Shown here one piece after another: positions 19,313 to 29,101 of a stretch of 31,127 nucleotides of DNA (its first letter is position 1; the number at the start of each line of letters is the position of its first letter). The stretch covers positions 55,532,672-55,563,798 of the forward strand of contig CM044516.1 of assembly GCA_024364805.1 (NCBI GenBank), in the 5' to 3' direction. The position numbers and the translations under genes are program-made. The notes under the pieces are model-generated. The model did no database searches. It was not told the origin of the DNA and saw nothing but the letters and a program-made list of their open reading frames with translations. The stretch comes from Euprymna scolopes (lineage: Eukaryota; Mollusca; Cephalopoda; Sepiida; Sepiolidae).

Positions 19313-19615
19313 TGTTTTTGTCTACTCTCCTTCTCCGGTCTTAACGCTGCCAATATATATGTGCTCCAAAGCAAAGGGATGTAATTCATCAAAACTCATT
19401 GTGGTAGTAGCTTTATTTGAATATGTAAATTCATCTATCAAATAACATCTTTTATACTAGTGCACAAAAACAAAAGAATATATATACTAGAAATTTAAGT
19501 TCATATAATGTAGAACAATGCAAATGTGCGATCAAACTGATGCAAAAAGATATAATGGTAGAACCAGCTATGCAGTTTCAGTTTTATTAATCCAATTCAT
19601 GTGTATATGTATAAC

Positions 19616-19717
<102 letters not shown>

Positions 19718-19736
19718 TGTTTTGTTTTATACAATA

Positions 19737-20187
19737 CTAACATTTCAGCCCAGCGTTGCCCAAGTGTTTGGAGGTGTATGTTAAGCCCCCCCCCCTCCCA
19801 AAAAAAAAGCGGTCAATTTTTTTAACTTTGACCCCTATTATGACCCCTTAACATTTATTATTTGGGGCTCAAATCAAGTTATTAACTTAGATCTATGTCC
19901 AAGAAACCTAATCTTAAATTTCAAGTGTTTAGACCCAAAATTGGTGGAGGAGTTTGGTAGAGTTCTCAAAGGTTAAATCGTTGAACTTTGACCCCTTAAC
20001 AACCAAATTTCTGGCCAAAAACGGATTACAAAGATTTTCCCAAATCTCAGTACCCTGTATATCAAATTTCGAGTCTGTAAACTTAAAATTGGCAGAGTTA
20101 TTGTGTAGGGAAATGTACACACACACAGACACACAGACCCACACACACAGACACACAGACACGTTCACTTTTATAGATTTATAGATT
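19737..20187 (-). mobile_element. Helitron-like non-autonomous element
   Basis: Minus-strand 3' end: TTGGGCAACGCTGGGCTG then AAATGTTAG with T beyond, homologous to the hairpin and CTAG-T end of the Helitron at 12269. The 5' end on that strand is near 20187 (TCTATAAATCTATAAAAGTG), again similar to the 12686 end. The last base pair of the 3' motif is TTAG rather than CTRR. Contains GGGGTCAAAGTT repeats and a CA/GA-rich tract (20118-20162). Non-coding. Confidence 0.65.
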
Positions 20188-20589
20188 TTACATGTAAGTC
20201 AGGATGTGTTTATGTGATGCTATATTTCAGGATGTCTTCCCTTTGTCAGGTGTGTATTTGATTTTCAAACATGCATGGCAGGTTTTATTGCAATTTATTC
20301 ATTTATTTATTTTTTTTGTAGATGTTTGTGCCCTCATGTTAAGGTGATAATTTTTTAAATACCTCTTATTTTTTTTTTGTTATGTTTTTGAATTTTTCAG
20401 ATGAGAATTGATCATTCATATTATTTGAATTTTTCAGACTACTGTTCTCACCTTGAACCTTATTCTCATAATGTTTTCGTCAATGTAACCTGTGACTTTC
20501 TTTAGGTGTATCTTGTGAACTTTGAAATGAAATGTTGAATTTGCGAATCTGCATGAAATTTCGAATGGAATCCTTTTAATGCACGGGGG

Positions 20590-20740
20590 TAACATGCTCT
20601 TGTTCTGTCAGCTATCGGTCATGACTGCATAGAGGGCCTAAGGAATTTGCAATTGTATCTTGAGTGTCGCTTGCACTGAAGATTGAACTTTCAACCTTCA
20701 GAAGTGAATTTTATCAAGTACTTTATCTACTTGCAGAGAA
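20590..20740 (-). repeat. Possible tRNA-derived SINE head
   Basis: On the minus strand an A-box-like CAAGTAGATAAAGTACTTG (20734-20716) and B-box-like GTTCAATCTTC (20688-20678) have tRNA-like spacing. Weaker match than the 18325 element. Confidence 0.4.
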
Positions 20741-20861
20741 TTTTGTATGAATTTTAGCAGCCTTAAACCTGTTTTCTTTTTTGATGCACAATTTTACTAT
20801 TTATCACTGTACATCATTACTACGTATATATTTTATTTACTATTTATTACTACTTGTTATT

Positions 20862-20863
20862 AC

Positions 20864-20900
<37 letters not shown>
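20862..20900. repeat. (TA)n(TG)n microsatellite
   Basis: TA tract followed by TG tract. Confidence 0.9.
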
Positions 20901-20914
20901 TTTGTCTATTATTT

Positions 20915-21520
20915 ATAATTAATGGCTCCCATATTGTGTTAAATTCTATACTAGATCTACTTCGTAGGTGATTGTCGGCCAGTGTATGCGCTGCTTCTTT
21001 CAGTTGTCTTACTCCCCACCATTCTTCTCTGTCTACAATTTTTACTTTGTCCCATAATGCTAATGTTTCCTTTTTCTTTCCAGATATGGTCAGCTATAGT
21101 TTTTCAATCTCTCCACTTTTTAATGTTCTTCTAACCGTACTTTTAGGGGACGACATGTCTCATATTTGTATAGTTTTCCACATTTACATGGGATCTCATA
21201 TACACAGTTCTTATTGAAAAATTCTATCCTAGGTCTACTTAGCACTTGATTATTTCCCAGCATATGTGCTGCTTCTTTCAGTTGTCTTACTCTCCACCAT
21301 TCTTCTCTGTCTACAATTTTTACTTCGTCCATATTCGTTGATATAGTCAGCCATACCCGACTTTGTAATCTTTCCACATATACTTATATAATACTTATAT
21401 AATATTATATATTATATTTTTGATGTTCTTCTAGCCGTGCTTTTAGTGGGTGACATGTCTCACCTCTATATAGTTTTCTACATTTACATGGTATCTCATA
21501 CTTACAGTTCTTAATCATGA
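20915..21520 (-). mobile_element. Penelope-like element remnant: two tandem GIY-YIG endonuclease segments
   Basis: Minus strand from 21516: YEIPCKCRKLYRGET and PLKARLEEH (GIY-YIG N-terminal half), a short AT insert, then DEVKIVDREEWWRVRQLKEA, AHMLGNNQVLSRP and IEF (C-terminal half). Directly after comes a second unit: CVYEIPCKCGKLYKYET, PLKVRLEEH, then WDKVKIVDREEWWGVRQLKE and SRSSIEFNTIWEP down to about 20915. The Y-Y...RL.EH...REE.W..R.LKEA pattern is the GIY-YIG nuclease typical of the C-terminus of Penelope-like retroelements. Two units head to tail with similar sequence indicate a tandem junction. The RT part is absent; frames are broken in the second unit. Confidence 0.85.
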
Positions 21521-21529
21521 TTTTTTTTC

Positions 21530-21815
21530 CACATATTCGCCAGAAAGATTCTCCAGTTCAACAAGATAAACTTGAAAAAGGTCAGAGGTTACATTTGCCA
21601 CAATATTGTGAAAATAACACTCAAGATAAGAACGGTAATCCGAAGAATCCAAATAATGTACAGCTCTCTTTTTTTGTGTATCATTTATCATTTTGCTGTG
21701 AGGATTAATGATGAATACTAAGTGCATCAGAAATAATGTTACAGAGCACGGCTGATAAATTCTATTTGGTTCTTCTTTGTTATTGTAGCAAAATTTAGAT
21801 AATGAAATATTGAAT
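21530..21815. other. Unassigned intergenic DNA
   Basis: Between the Penelope remnant and the foldback element. Open frames of ~60-100 residues occur on both strands but resemble no family that I recognise. Confidence 0.5.
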
Positions 21816-21818
21816 GTC

Positions 21819-21953
21819 AAGTGAAACCAATGGTACTAGTGAATTACTATGTCACAGCAATGAACATATCCAAAAATTATGAAAAACAATAAGGTAAAAA
21901 ATTAATTATTAATGAAAACAGTTTTCAAAGACAATTAGGGAAAATTAAGTTTT

Positions 21954-21991
<38 letters not shown>

Positions 21992-22196
21992 AAGAAACCA
22001 GAGAGTAATAAAAGGGAGGTAAATATTTTCTGAAAACTGAAAATTTTTGATCAATTTAGCAAAACTTAATTTTTTCTAATTGTCTTTGAAAACTGTTTTC
22101 ATGAATAATTAATTTTCTATATTATTGTTTTTTGTAATTCTTGGCTATTTTCATTAATGCGACATGATAATTCAGTAGATACCAATGATTTCACTT
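21819..22196. mobile_element. Foldback element, ~135-bp arms, 378 bp
   Basis: The left arm 21819-21957 and right arm 22061-22196 are inverted copies: both include AACAGTTTTCAAAGACAATT, AATTAATTAT and the ends AAGTGAAA.CCAATGGTA-like. The centre has a ~31-base A run (21958-21989) and about 70 bases of unrelated sequence. No coding capacity. It abuts the poly(T) of the repeat starting at 22194. A different family from the foldback pair at 2889 and 12062. Confidence 0.85.
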
Positions 22197-22350
22197 TTTT
22201 TTTTTTTTTTGTTTACACAGTGGTCACCACTTATCAAGGCCCGGAAGCCACTCAGGGATAAGGGTTATTGCAAGTACATTACGTTAGTGTGGAGATTTGA
22301 TGAAGTGTTTACTTAAGGGGGCGGTTCATTAAGAATTTGTTAACGTTGGA
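22194..22350 (-). repeat. Poly(A)-tailed interspersed repeat, copy 2 of 3
   Basis: Same blocks as 11148-11290 (GTCACCACTTATCAAGGCCC, GGGATAAGGGTTATTG) preceded by poly(T). Extends further with AAGAATTTGTTAACGTTGGA, also seen in copy 3. Confidence 0.75.
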
Positions 22351-23150
22351 CTTGAAATTCAATATTTCAATTTTCAAATTTCGTTACAATAACAAAGAAG
22401 AACCTCATATTTTTCTCAAAATGTGATGTAGCTGGCTTTAGAAAGAGAAGAGGTGATAGTGGGAATAGAAAAATGAAAGAGTAAACCATTTATTTTCCTT
22501 TTTCTTTTTTCTGAAGTCAAATTCTTTTGTATTAGACAGAAAAAAATTGACTTCAAGTCAAATTTATTTCGATGATGCAACTTTGTGATACTGTTTATGT
22601 AAAATAATAATAAAGATTTATTCTATCAATTAAAAAGAAATTGTCTTGTTACTTCTCAAAAAAATTTCTTGAACTCTTTTTGTTTGTGATTTATTATTTT
22701 AATTTAAAAAAACACAAAAAATTTAGAAACTGTTACAAAGCTATATATTGCAATTTTAAAATTTTTTAATTTGAACAGAAAATTTTTTTCAATATGTCTG
22801 CATCACAATAATAAAAAACATTGCTTTGTACAACTCTAGTAATCCTATGTGATATGACCGTTAGCACATCTGCTGTAGATCTTGCAGAGCGGAAACCATC
22901 TTGCAGAGCGGAAACCATATTGCATGACAGTTTATTATAGGGTTTACTGTAAAAATAAGTTTATTATAGGACTAACTGTAAAAATAAGTTAAGCTTTGTT
23001 TAATGATGAGTTGTAAGTGATAATTTTATGAGTTGACACTTAATTAAGTTGAATGAATTAAAACGATTCTCGGATTGATTAAATAAAAACAATAGTTAAA
23101 AATTCCGTATAACTTACTATTCGCCATAATGTTTCCTAAATTCAGCTGAG
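22351..23150. other. AT-rich intergenic DNA with two small tandem duplications
   Basis: No gene seen. CTTGCAGAGCGGAAACCAT is duplicated at about 22880-22918, and a ~30-bp unit containing GTTTATTATAGG and TAACTGTAAAAATAA-like sequence is duplicated at about 22930-22990. Both look like recent slippage-type events. Confidence 0.65.
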
Positions 23151-23220
23151 TTTAAAATTAAGCAAGTGAAGTATGCATGGCCGTCCGTGAGCGCACAGTG
23201 AACGAGACATACAACTATTC
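23150..23220. repeat. Segment related to the left end of the 838-1385 repeat
   Basis: AATTAAGCAAGTG, then TCCGTGAGCGCACAGTGAAC matches 819-870 (AATTAAACAAGTG, CCCGTGAGTGCACAGTGAAT). The similarity stops soon after, so only this part is shared. Confidence 0.55.
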
Positions 23221-23819
23221 AAATGACGTTTTTGCATTTATGACCCACGATTTCCGCAAAGTTAGCTCGAGCTCGCTTGACAGCTGACAGAAATAACTGG
23301 GAAAAAGTCGGCAGAGCATTCCTCAAATTTTAACGAACACGCTGTTTTTAGTTAATACAAATCTATGAAAGCTACTTTTTTATAAATTGGAAGAAATAAA
23401 AAATTCATTTTAATTGTGCAGGTTAGGGTGAGCTACATGTTTGTAATTTTTATTTATTGTATTTCCATGTTTTTCCTGTTTGTCATTATAAATTTCTCAT
23501 AGCAGTTTAATGTTTCACAATAGGCCCCTTTCGGTTATTCTCGTCAGTGACCGAACACACCTGAGAACCTTTGTGGAAACTGCAGGTCGGTAAATACAGA
23601 AGTACCATTCAAATTTCTATGTATCAACTAATACAAAGAGCTGCTTTTGTGAAGGAGCAGCTTGACCGACACCTTCCTCAGATCTTGGCTTTGATCAGAG
23701 TGAGAACCATATTTGCTGAACACTGCTGGAGGATGCCAAAACAAATGTAGCTTTGTGATGAGACCACAGAACGAACGTTCATTAAACAACAGAAGACTCT
23801 CAATGCACCTATGAAGACC

Positions 23820-24120
23820 TATCTAGTATGATGGAGAGTATGTAGCAGAGCTAGTGTTGCTTGTAGCAGCAGCAGCAGCAGCTGCCGTATGACACACATG
23901 CAAATAACCAAGCCAGTCTGCAAAGTCACAGTGGAGGAAGAGAAGAGAAAAGCGGAGAGAAAAAATGCGCCACATTGGAGGACCAGAATTAAAATCACAC
24001 GCCAGCATAAGAGGGTGTGTAGCACCGTGGTGGTGGTGGTGGTGGCAAGAGAGTTTTAGGCCCATGTTGAGATGGCAGGGTTTTGTAAACTAAATGAGAT
24101 GAACTAAGAGACTTTTAAAA
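23820..24120 (+). mobile_element. Possible LINE ORF fragment
   Basis: One frame reads VCKVTVEEEKRKAERKNAPH followed by WRTRIKITRQHKR, reminiscent of the K..PWWKRRIE... stretch before the RT domain of some cephalopod LINE polyproteins. A CAG run (about 23865-23882) and a GGT run (24026-24046) lie within it. The match is short; this may be unrelated non-coding sequence. Confidence 0.3.
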
Positions 24121-24420
24121 CAATATGAAATGCATCGTTGGAAAGCACTGGTAATAAATACTGTTTGTTAAAACTAGAAAATTGCTGAGTCAAATTTCTT
24201 CGTTTTGTTTGTTTCTTTGCAATTGTCTCAGACATGGCATATTGTGTTTGAGTCTTAAAATATAGCGATTCCATTGAAATAGAATAACAACATTATAGGT
24301 AGGGGGAGATAATATAAGAGGATCCGTGATCCATATTACGGCTAAATGATTATTAATAAGAAAACTCCTCAATTTTTGATTTCATTTTGTGTTGCTGTGT
24401 GTAGGACATTTCATCCAGAT

Positions 24421-24630
24421 ACCATCTTTTTTTTTTTTTAAAATTTTTTTATTACAAAAGTCATCACTTATCAAGGTCTGGAGGCCACTTGAGGATAAGG
24501 GTTAATAGTGTACGGTAGTCAATGGGACAATATTGTAGTAATTGTAGTGGAAATTTGGTACATTGAATTACTTAATGGGGTTACTCACCAAGAACTTGTT
24601 CATGTTGGACTTGAATATAACCATATTGTA
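24421..24630 (-). repeat. Poly(A)-tailed interspersed repeat, copy 3 of 3
   Basis: T run followed by GTCATCACTTATCAAGGTCT, GGATAAGGGTTAATAG, then AAGAACTTGTTCATGTTGGA, in the order seen at 11148 and 22194. Confidence 0.75.
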
Positions 24631-24766
24631 GTCAGTTGGAAAATGGAAGAGAAAGAAGCTTTGTTCATGGAATCTACGTTTAGGCTTAGGCACATCGTAC
24701 GAATCGATACACCAAAAAAATTATGTATGAAACAATATCTTTTAAGTCTGTATCATTGTGGGGAAT

Positions 24767-24953
24767 TTTCCCGGAAAATCCGTTCTGTCGCTTTTTTAAT
24801 AATATCATGTTTAATGTTTGTGCAAAATTTCAAAAAATTCCAAAATGTAGTTATTGAGAAAAGTGCGAACAAACAAACGGACGGACGAACGGACAAGGGT
24901 GAATTTACAGCTTCGCCCTCCTTTTCTTGGGGGGGGGGGACCAAAAATTGTTT
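24767..24953. repeat. Right-end copy of the 838-1385 repeat
   Basis: GGAAAATCCGTTCTGTCGCT through ATATCATGTTTAATGTTTGT, GTAGTTATTGAGAAAAGTGC and CCTCCTTTTCTTGGGG to GACCAAAAA match 1238-1389 with few differences. It has an expanded GGAC/GAAC tract (about 24872-24895). A 5'-truncated copy. Confidence 0.8.
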
Positions 24954-25020
24954 TGTCGATAAGGAAAACCCCAAATTTGCACTCTCTGGATTTACTTGTC
25001 TCTAAATAAAGGATTTTGCA

Positions 25021-25564
25021 ATGGAATATTGTTGTAACATCTGGACTAGTGCATCTGCCACGAATCTCCTGCTACTAGATAGGGTTAAAATAAAGAGTTG
25101 TCAACCTAATAGATCCAGCACTGTTGGCCAAACTCCAACTTCTGTCCCATCGCCAAAATGTGGCATCCCTGTGCCTGTTTTACTGGTACTTTAATGACAA
25201 ATGCTTGAATAAACTCAAAGCATTAGTATTCTCTCGACTTAAATACCCCGACAAACCCGACAAGCAGCAAAATCCCACCCATACACTGTAGAGAACCCTA
25301 GATGCTCTAAAGCTTTCTACTCAAATAGCTTCTTCCCTCACACTGCTACACTTTGGAATTCCCTTGTAGGCTCATGCTTCCCTGACTGTACTGACATTCA
25401 GAAGTTCAAGTGTAATGTTAACAGACATCTTGTTGCCCAACTCCCGACATAGGATCCGACAAATCTGGTCCCTATTAGTAACTGCTTACAACTTAGTGAC
25501 ACTGTGCCTTGTTTGAGGTGAATAAACAGTAAAAAGAAAAAAACAAAACAAAAAAAAAAAACGC
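25021..25564 (+). mobile_element. LINE 3' end (jockey/CR1-like RT C-terminus) with poly(A)
   Basis: EYCCNIWTSASATNLLLLDR (from about 25024) opens the post-RT block; then VPSPKCGIPVPVL, HPYTVENPRCSKAFYSNSFF, PHTATLWNSLVGSCFPD and IQKFKCNVNRHLVAQLPT with a stop. The order EYC.HIW...PRC...SFFPRTARLWNSLP.....FK..VNRHL is the standard C-terminus of this LINE group. Two adjacent in-frame stops follow VLLVL. The 3' UTR contains CACTGTGCCTTGTTTGAGG and ends in an A-rich tail at 25530-25561. Same subfamily as the minus-strand copy at 7268-7780. Confidence 0.88.
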
Positions 25565-26070
25565 CTAGATAAGGTTTTTTTAGAAACTAATATAGACAAG
25601 AGGTATAGAGGTTGAAAATATAATGTAAGTGACCGACATGACCCCCTGTGGAAATTCCATGGTGCTTTCTACATCAATCTGTATAATTTACTATTTATAA
25701 TAATATTCGTTTTGAAATAATAAATACCTGCCTCCATGATTAAGAAAATAATTCTTTCTTTTCGTAAATATAATTTTCATCGTCAATCTTGTGCGTAAAA
25801 CTCACTGTTTGTTTGTCTTCATTTCTTTCAAAGTGCAAGTAGATATTTTGGAGAGTATGAAGCGGTCTATACCAACAATTAACCATTCCGTTAGGTCTGA
25901 TATTATAGAGGACACATTCTTTTTAAACATAGAATGCAGAGGTATATCTAATGTAAATGTACGGAAGCTATCCCAGTCACCTATAGAGTATCAATATGCA
26001 GTATGATGGAGAGGTACGTCTGAGGACTTATTACATTTTGTTTTTATCTTAAGTGAGACAACAGTAGTCG
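25565..26070. other. Unassigned intergenic DNA
   Basis: No gene or element recognised. A 71-residue plus-strand open frame (25791-26006) has no recognisable motif. Confidence 0.5.
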
Positions 26071-26077
26071 GAAGATC

Positions 26078-26720
26078 CTAGTGGAGACAGAACGGAGGCT
26101 GAACATAGCTTGGGCAAGTTGTAAGAAAAAGGTCTAGGAGACTTGCATACTGACCATCAGTGTTGGGCATGCAGGTGGGTTCGTGAACAATCTGAGTTAG
26201 GTCATAAGCAATGAAGAAATCGTGATAGAACTTCCTCTCATCATCTGTCTTGTTTGAGTGGGCTAACCATTCCATATTGTGAACATTGAAGTCTCCACAG
26301 ATGTGAATGTTAGGTGAGGGATGAGTAGACAGGATGTGGTCAAGTTTCTTTGATATACTCTTAAAAATAGTAACTCTGCTGTTATGGGGGTGATAGAGGG
26401 CAAATATGAATGCAGTGTTGTGAGCAAGTGCAACTTGGAAACACATATAGGCCAATTTAGGGTATTCTCTGGAGATGTCTGTTACACATGGAAAATCATC
26501 TCTAATGTAGGCACATATTCCATGCTCATGTCGATCTTGGGGATCAGATTTTGATGTTAAGTTAGAGTATCCTTTAATCATGAACTCATCTTGGGAAATA
26601 GTCGGTCCAATGCCTGTTTCACATACGAACCATAGATCTGGTTAGTCTCCTGTAATTGGGTTTCAACCTTTGGAAGGTTGGAACATAGACTCCTGGATAA
26701 GGAGACATGGTATACATTGG
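26078..26720 (-). mobile_element. LINE endonuclease (APE-type) fragment
   Basis: An uninterrupted 167-residue minus-strand frame (26581-26078) reads MIKGYSNLTSKSD, then GICAYIRDDFP, FALYHPHNS, ILSTHPSPNIHICGDFNVHN, MEWL and LLDLFLTTCPSYV. GDFN.H is the catalytic block of APE-type endonucleases in non-LTR retrotransposons, and the LDLFLT block is the usual conserved segment that follows. Upstream (26581-26720), after a frame change, SLCSNLPKVETQL matches the start of the domain (L..N...V...L...). The N-terminal catalytic Glu block (usually LxxTET) is eroded to YVKQALDR. The RT part does not follow in this orientation. Confidence 0.85.
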
Positions 26721-26895
26721 AAGTTGGATTTCTGGGTTTAATCTTGTATTGTTTCTTGAGACTTTTCATAATGGAGTTTTGGGATTTGTGGAACAGTTTG
26801 ACAGAGTTGGTTAGAGCAGGGCAAAGAGGAAAAGTAAGAGAGAAAAAAATGAAGAAATATTTTTTGTAGACCATGATAAGGTAAAGCTATAACAA

Positions 26896-27168
26896 TTACC
26901 CACAAATATGGTATCGAGAAGCCCCACTAGGAGCTACTGCATAGTCCAAAATCAATTCACCAAATGGCAATACAGCAACTTCAGTACTTTGCACCTTCTG
27001 ATAAGATGGCCCCCTTGTGATAAATCCAAGGTTTGGGTCCCTGACTATCAGGCGGATAATGTCAGCCCAGTTAAAACGTTTACCTCCAGCATTCTTATTA
27101 GTGACATGGCTACAAGGGTAGAAATGGAAACAGAAAATTTCGGACATATCAAGCGATTGCTCACACAA
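26896..27168 (-). CDS. Unrecognised 90-residue open frame
   Basis: Reads ...AGGKRFNWADIIRLIVRDP, NLGFITRGPSYQKVQSTEVA and VLPFGELILDYAVAPSGAS. I do not recognise a family with confidence. Residue use looks protein-like, with mixed hydrophobic and charged residues and no simple sequence. The same stretch is also open on the plus strand (26908-27180), which weakens the case. It lies immediately 5' of the LINE endonuclease fragment on the same strand, so it could be a leftover of that element's upstream region, or of another mobile element. No splice sites or initiator context decide it. Confidence 0.3.
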   Translation of the reverse strand: MCEQSLDMSEIFCFHFYPCSHVTNKNAGGKRFNWADIIRLIVRDPNLGFITRGPSYQKVQSTEVAVLPFGELILDYAVAPSGASRYHICG

Positions 27169-27230
27169 AAAGATTGCTGACCTAAAATACAGATTTTTCT
27201 TTTCGCTTTGTCAGAAAAATCACTTATTCT

Positions 27231-27310
27231 AAACGAAGACTGAGGGACAAATTAGGAGAAGCAAGAGTTATGGAAGCTGCCGAAAATGCATCTATGATGC
27301 ATTGTCTACT
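27231..27310 (+). mobile_element. LINE 3' UTR fragment (FCYLGD family)
   Basis: GACTGAGGGACAAATTAGGA then GAAGCAAGAGTTATGGAAGC resembles the 3' region of copy 1 (about 728-775) and the 19147 fragment. Very short. Confidence 0.45.
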
Positions 27311-28420
27311 CTAGATTAAAAAAAATAATAAATATTGTATTTAATATAAGTTCAGTTGACGTGTTTAGAGGAAAGTATGGAGATAAGTCCGCCTTTCACA
27401 AACTGTAATAAGGAAGGGACTATTTTTTTTGCTTACCAGAATTTAATAGACAAAGTTTACGTATGTAATTCTTGAGGCTAATCGCTTTTTTGAGTCATTC
27501 CCGACTTGATTTGAATGGAAATTTTTTACCCTTTTTGCTAACATTTCGATGCTAGGCGGCACTTTATTAGTATGACTAATTGAAAAGTCCACTAAAAATA
27601 ACATTGTCTACCTTTTTATTTGCAAAAGAACACATGAAAACACATTCAATTGGAGAATGCGTTTATTTTGAGAAAAATAGCAAGTGAATCACAAATTAAA
27701 AATTGTCAACAATAAATTCCAGTAATAAACTTTAACGGAAGTTTTTGGGGTGGGAGTGGGGAGCAAGTGTACAAGTAAAAATAAATAGGTAAATCAATTA
27801 ATACATACATAATAACTGAAATGAGAAAAACAATCTTTTTTTGGCTTCAGTTGGCAAAGTTTATATTCATAATAGTTAATATGGCGCCCTTTTAAAGCAG
27901 AACAGCTTTGTTTCAGTTTTACAGTATTGAACGGTGTAGTATTGCGCTGTCGGATTCAGGGTTGTACTATTGTAATGTAAAGAACATGCAGAAAGGGTTG
28001 TAATCAACTGAATTCCTTCTAATACAATGACAAAAAAAGCTTAAACAGATATATAAATAAAAATGAAAAGGTTATGTAAATGTTTTTAAAAAGACACGTA
28101 ATCACGTGAGCAGGATTTTTTTCCTTCTTTTGACACGATAACAAGTAACGTTCTTATTTTTTATTATTTATCTATCTACTTTCGAAAGAGTGCCACGTGT
28201 AAGTGGAGAAAGAAAAAAAAAACAGAGTTATGCAAAATTTGTGTCGAGAATTGTTTAAAGTTCCGACATTTTTTTTGGCTTTCACTTTAATAAGAACGTG
28301 AATTTATGAGGTGAATTTATTCGACACAATATGATTCAACTCAAAAAAATAAATAAAACCTAACGTGAATTAAGATTAAAGTTAAGGTGTTATTGTGGAC
28401 CCTCACCCCTTTTAAAAAAA
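27311..28420. other. Unassigned intergenic DNA
   Basis: About 1.1 kb of AT-rich sequence without recognisable gene, repeat unit or element. Confidence 0.55.
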
Positions 28421-28423
28421 AAA

Positions 28424-28906
28424 CTTGTTAAACTTTGTGACATATTTACATTCTATGGAGGTCAGGTGCAAATGAACACCCAATAATTTTATTATACCAT
28501 ATTTCTTCAAACTGAAACATAATTATCAAAGTATACTTACGCAAATAGATATGAAAAGTCTTTGTTAAAGTTTGTGCCATATTTCCATGGAGTACAGGCG
28601 CGAACGTAGACCCCACAATTTTATTATACCATCCCTATTTAAGTTAAAACATACTTATCAAAGTATTCTTATGTACATCTATATCAAAAACCCTTGTAAA
28701 CGTTTTTTTTTCAATTTTTATTTCCATACTTTGGGGGCAGGCACGAACGCAGACTTCACAATTTTTATGAACCACCGTTCTGCCAGAGTAAACATACCCA
28801 TTCCTGATCTTCGATACATCTCCTATCATTATATGTAATCAGTTTTTTAAAATAGTCAACCATATAGGAGCCTATTCGTGACCACACACACACTCAGACG
28901 TTCAGA
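28424..28906 (-). mobile_element. Helitron-like element, copy 2 (inverted relative to 4145-4897)
   Basis: Reverse complement of the element at 4163-4680: GGAGCCTATTCGTGACCACA at about 28867-28886 corresponds to the 5' end there, and three units with CACAATTTTATTATACCAT-type boundaries are in the matching order. The 3' part beyond the third unit (with hairpin and CTAG) is missing or diverged. The 5' end abuts a TA tract at 28907-28926, as in copy 1. Confidence 0.75.
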
Positions 28907-28926
28907 TATATATATATATATATATA
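28907..28926. repeat. (TA)n microsatellite
   Basis: TA tract between the Helitron-like copy and the mariner element. Confidence 0.85.
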
Positions 28927-29101
28927 AAAGTATATAGGTAATATATTTATATACAGGGTGTCCCCCAAAATTTGATGTCATTTTAATTGCCAATATCTCA
29001 GAAACTACTGAGTGTATCTTAATGAAACTGCACAAACATCATAAGTTTTATTGGTTAACTTTTCAAAGAAAAAACAAATATTATGATCGATTTCATAATT
29101 T

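Noticed and set aside
23819-24065. Minus-strand frames with poly-His and poly-Ala
   Set aside because: They come from trinucleotide runs (GGT and CAG on the plus strand) with no supporting domain.
24508-25005. 165-residue plus-strand open frame
   Set aside because: It runs through two non-coding repeats (the poly(A)-tailed repeat and the right-end copy of the 838-1385 repeat) and has no recognisable domain; the frame is accidental.
28572-28838. 88-residue plus-strand open frame, similar to the minus-strand frame at 4214-4483
   Set aside because: The similarity comes from the two inverted copies of a non-coding Helitron-like element, not from a conserved gene.
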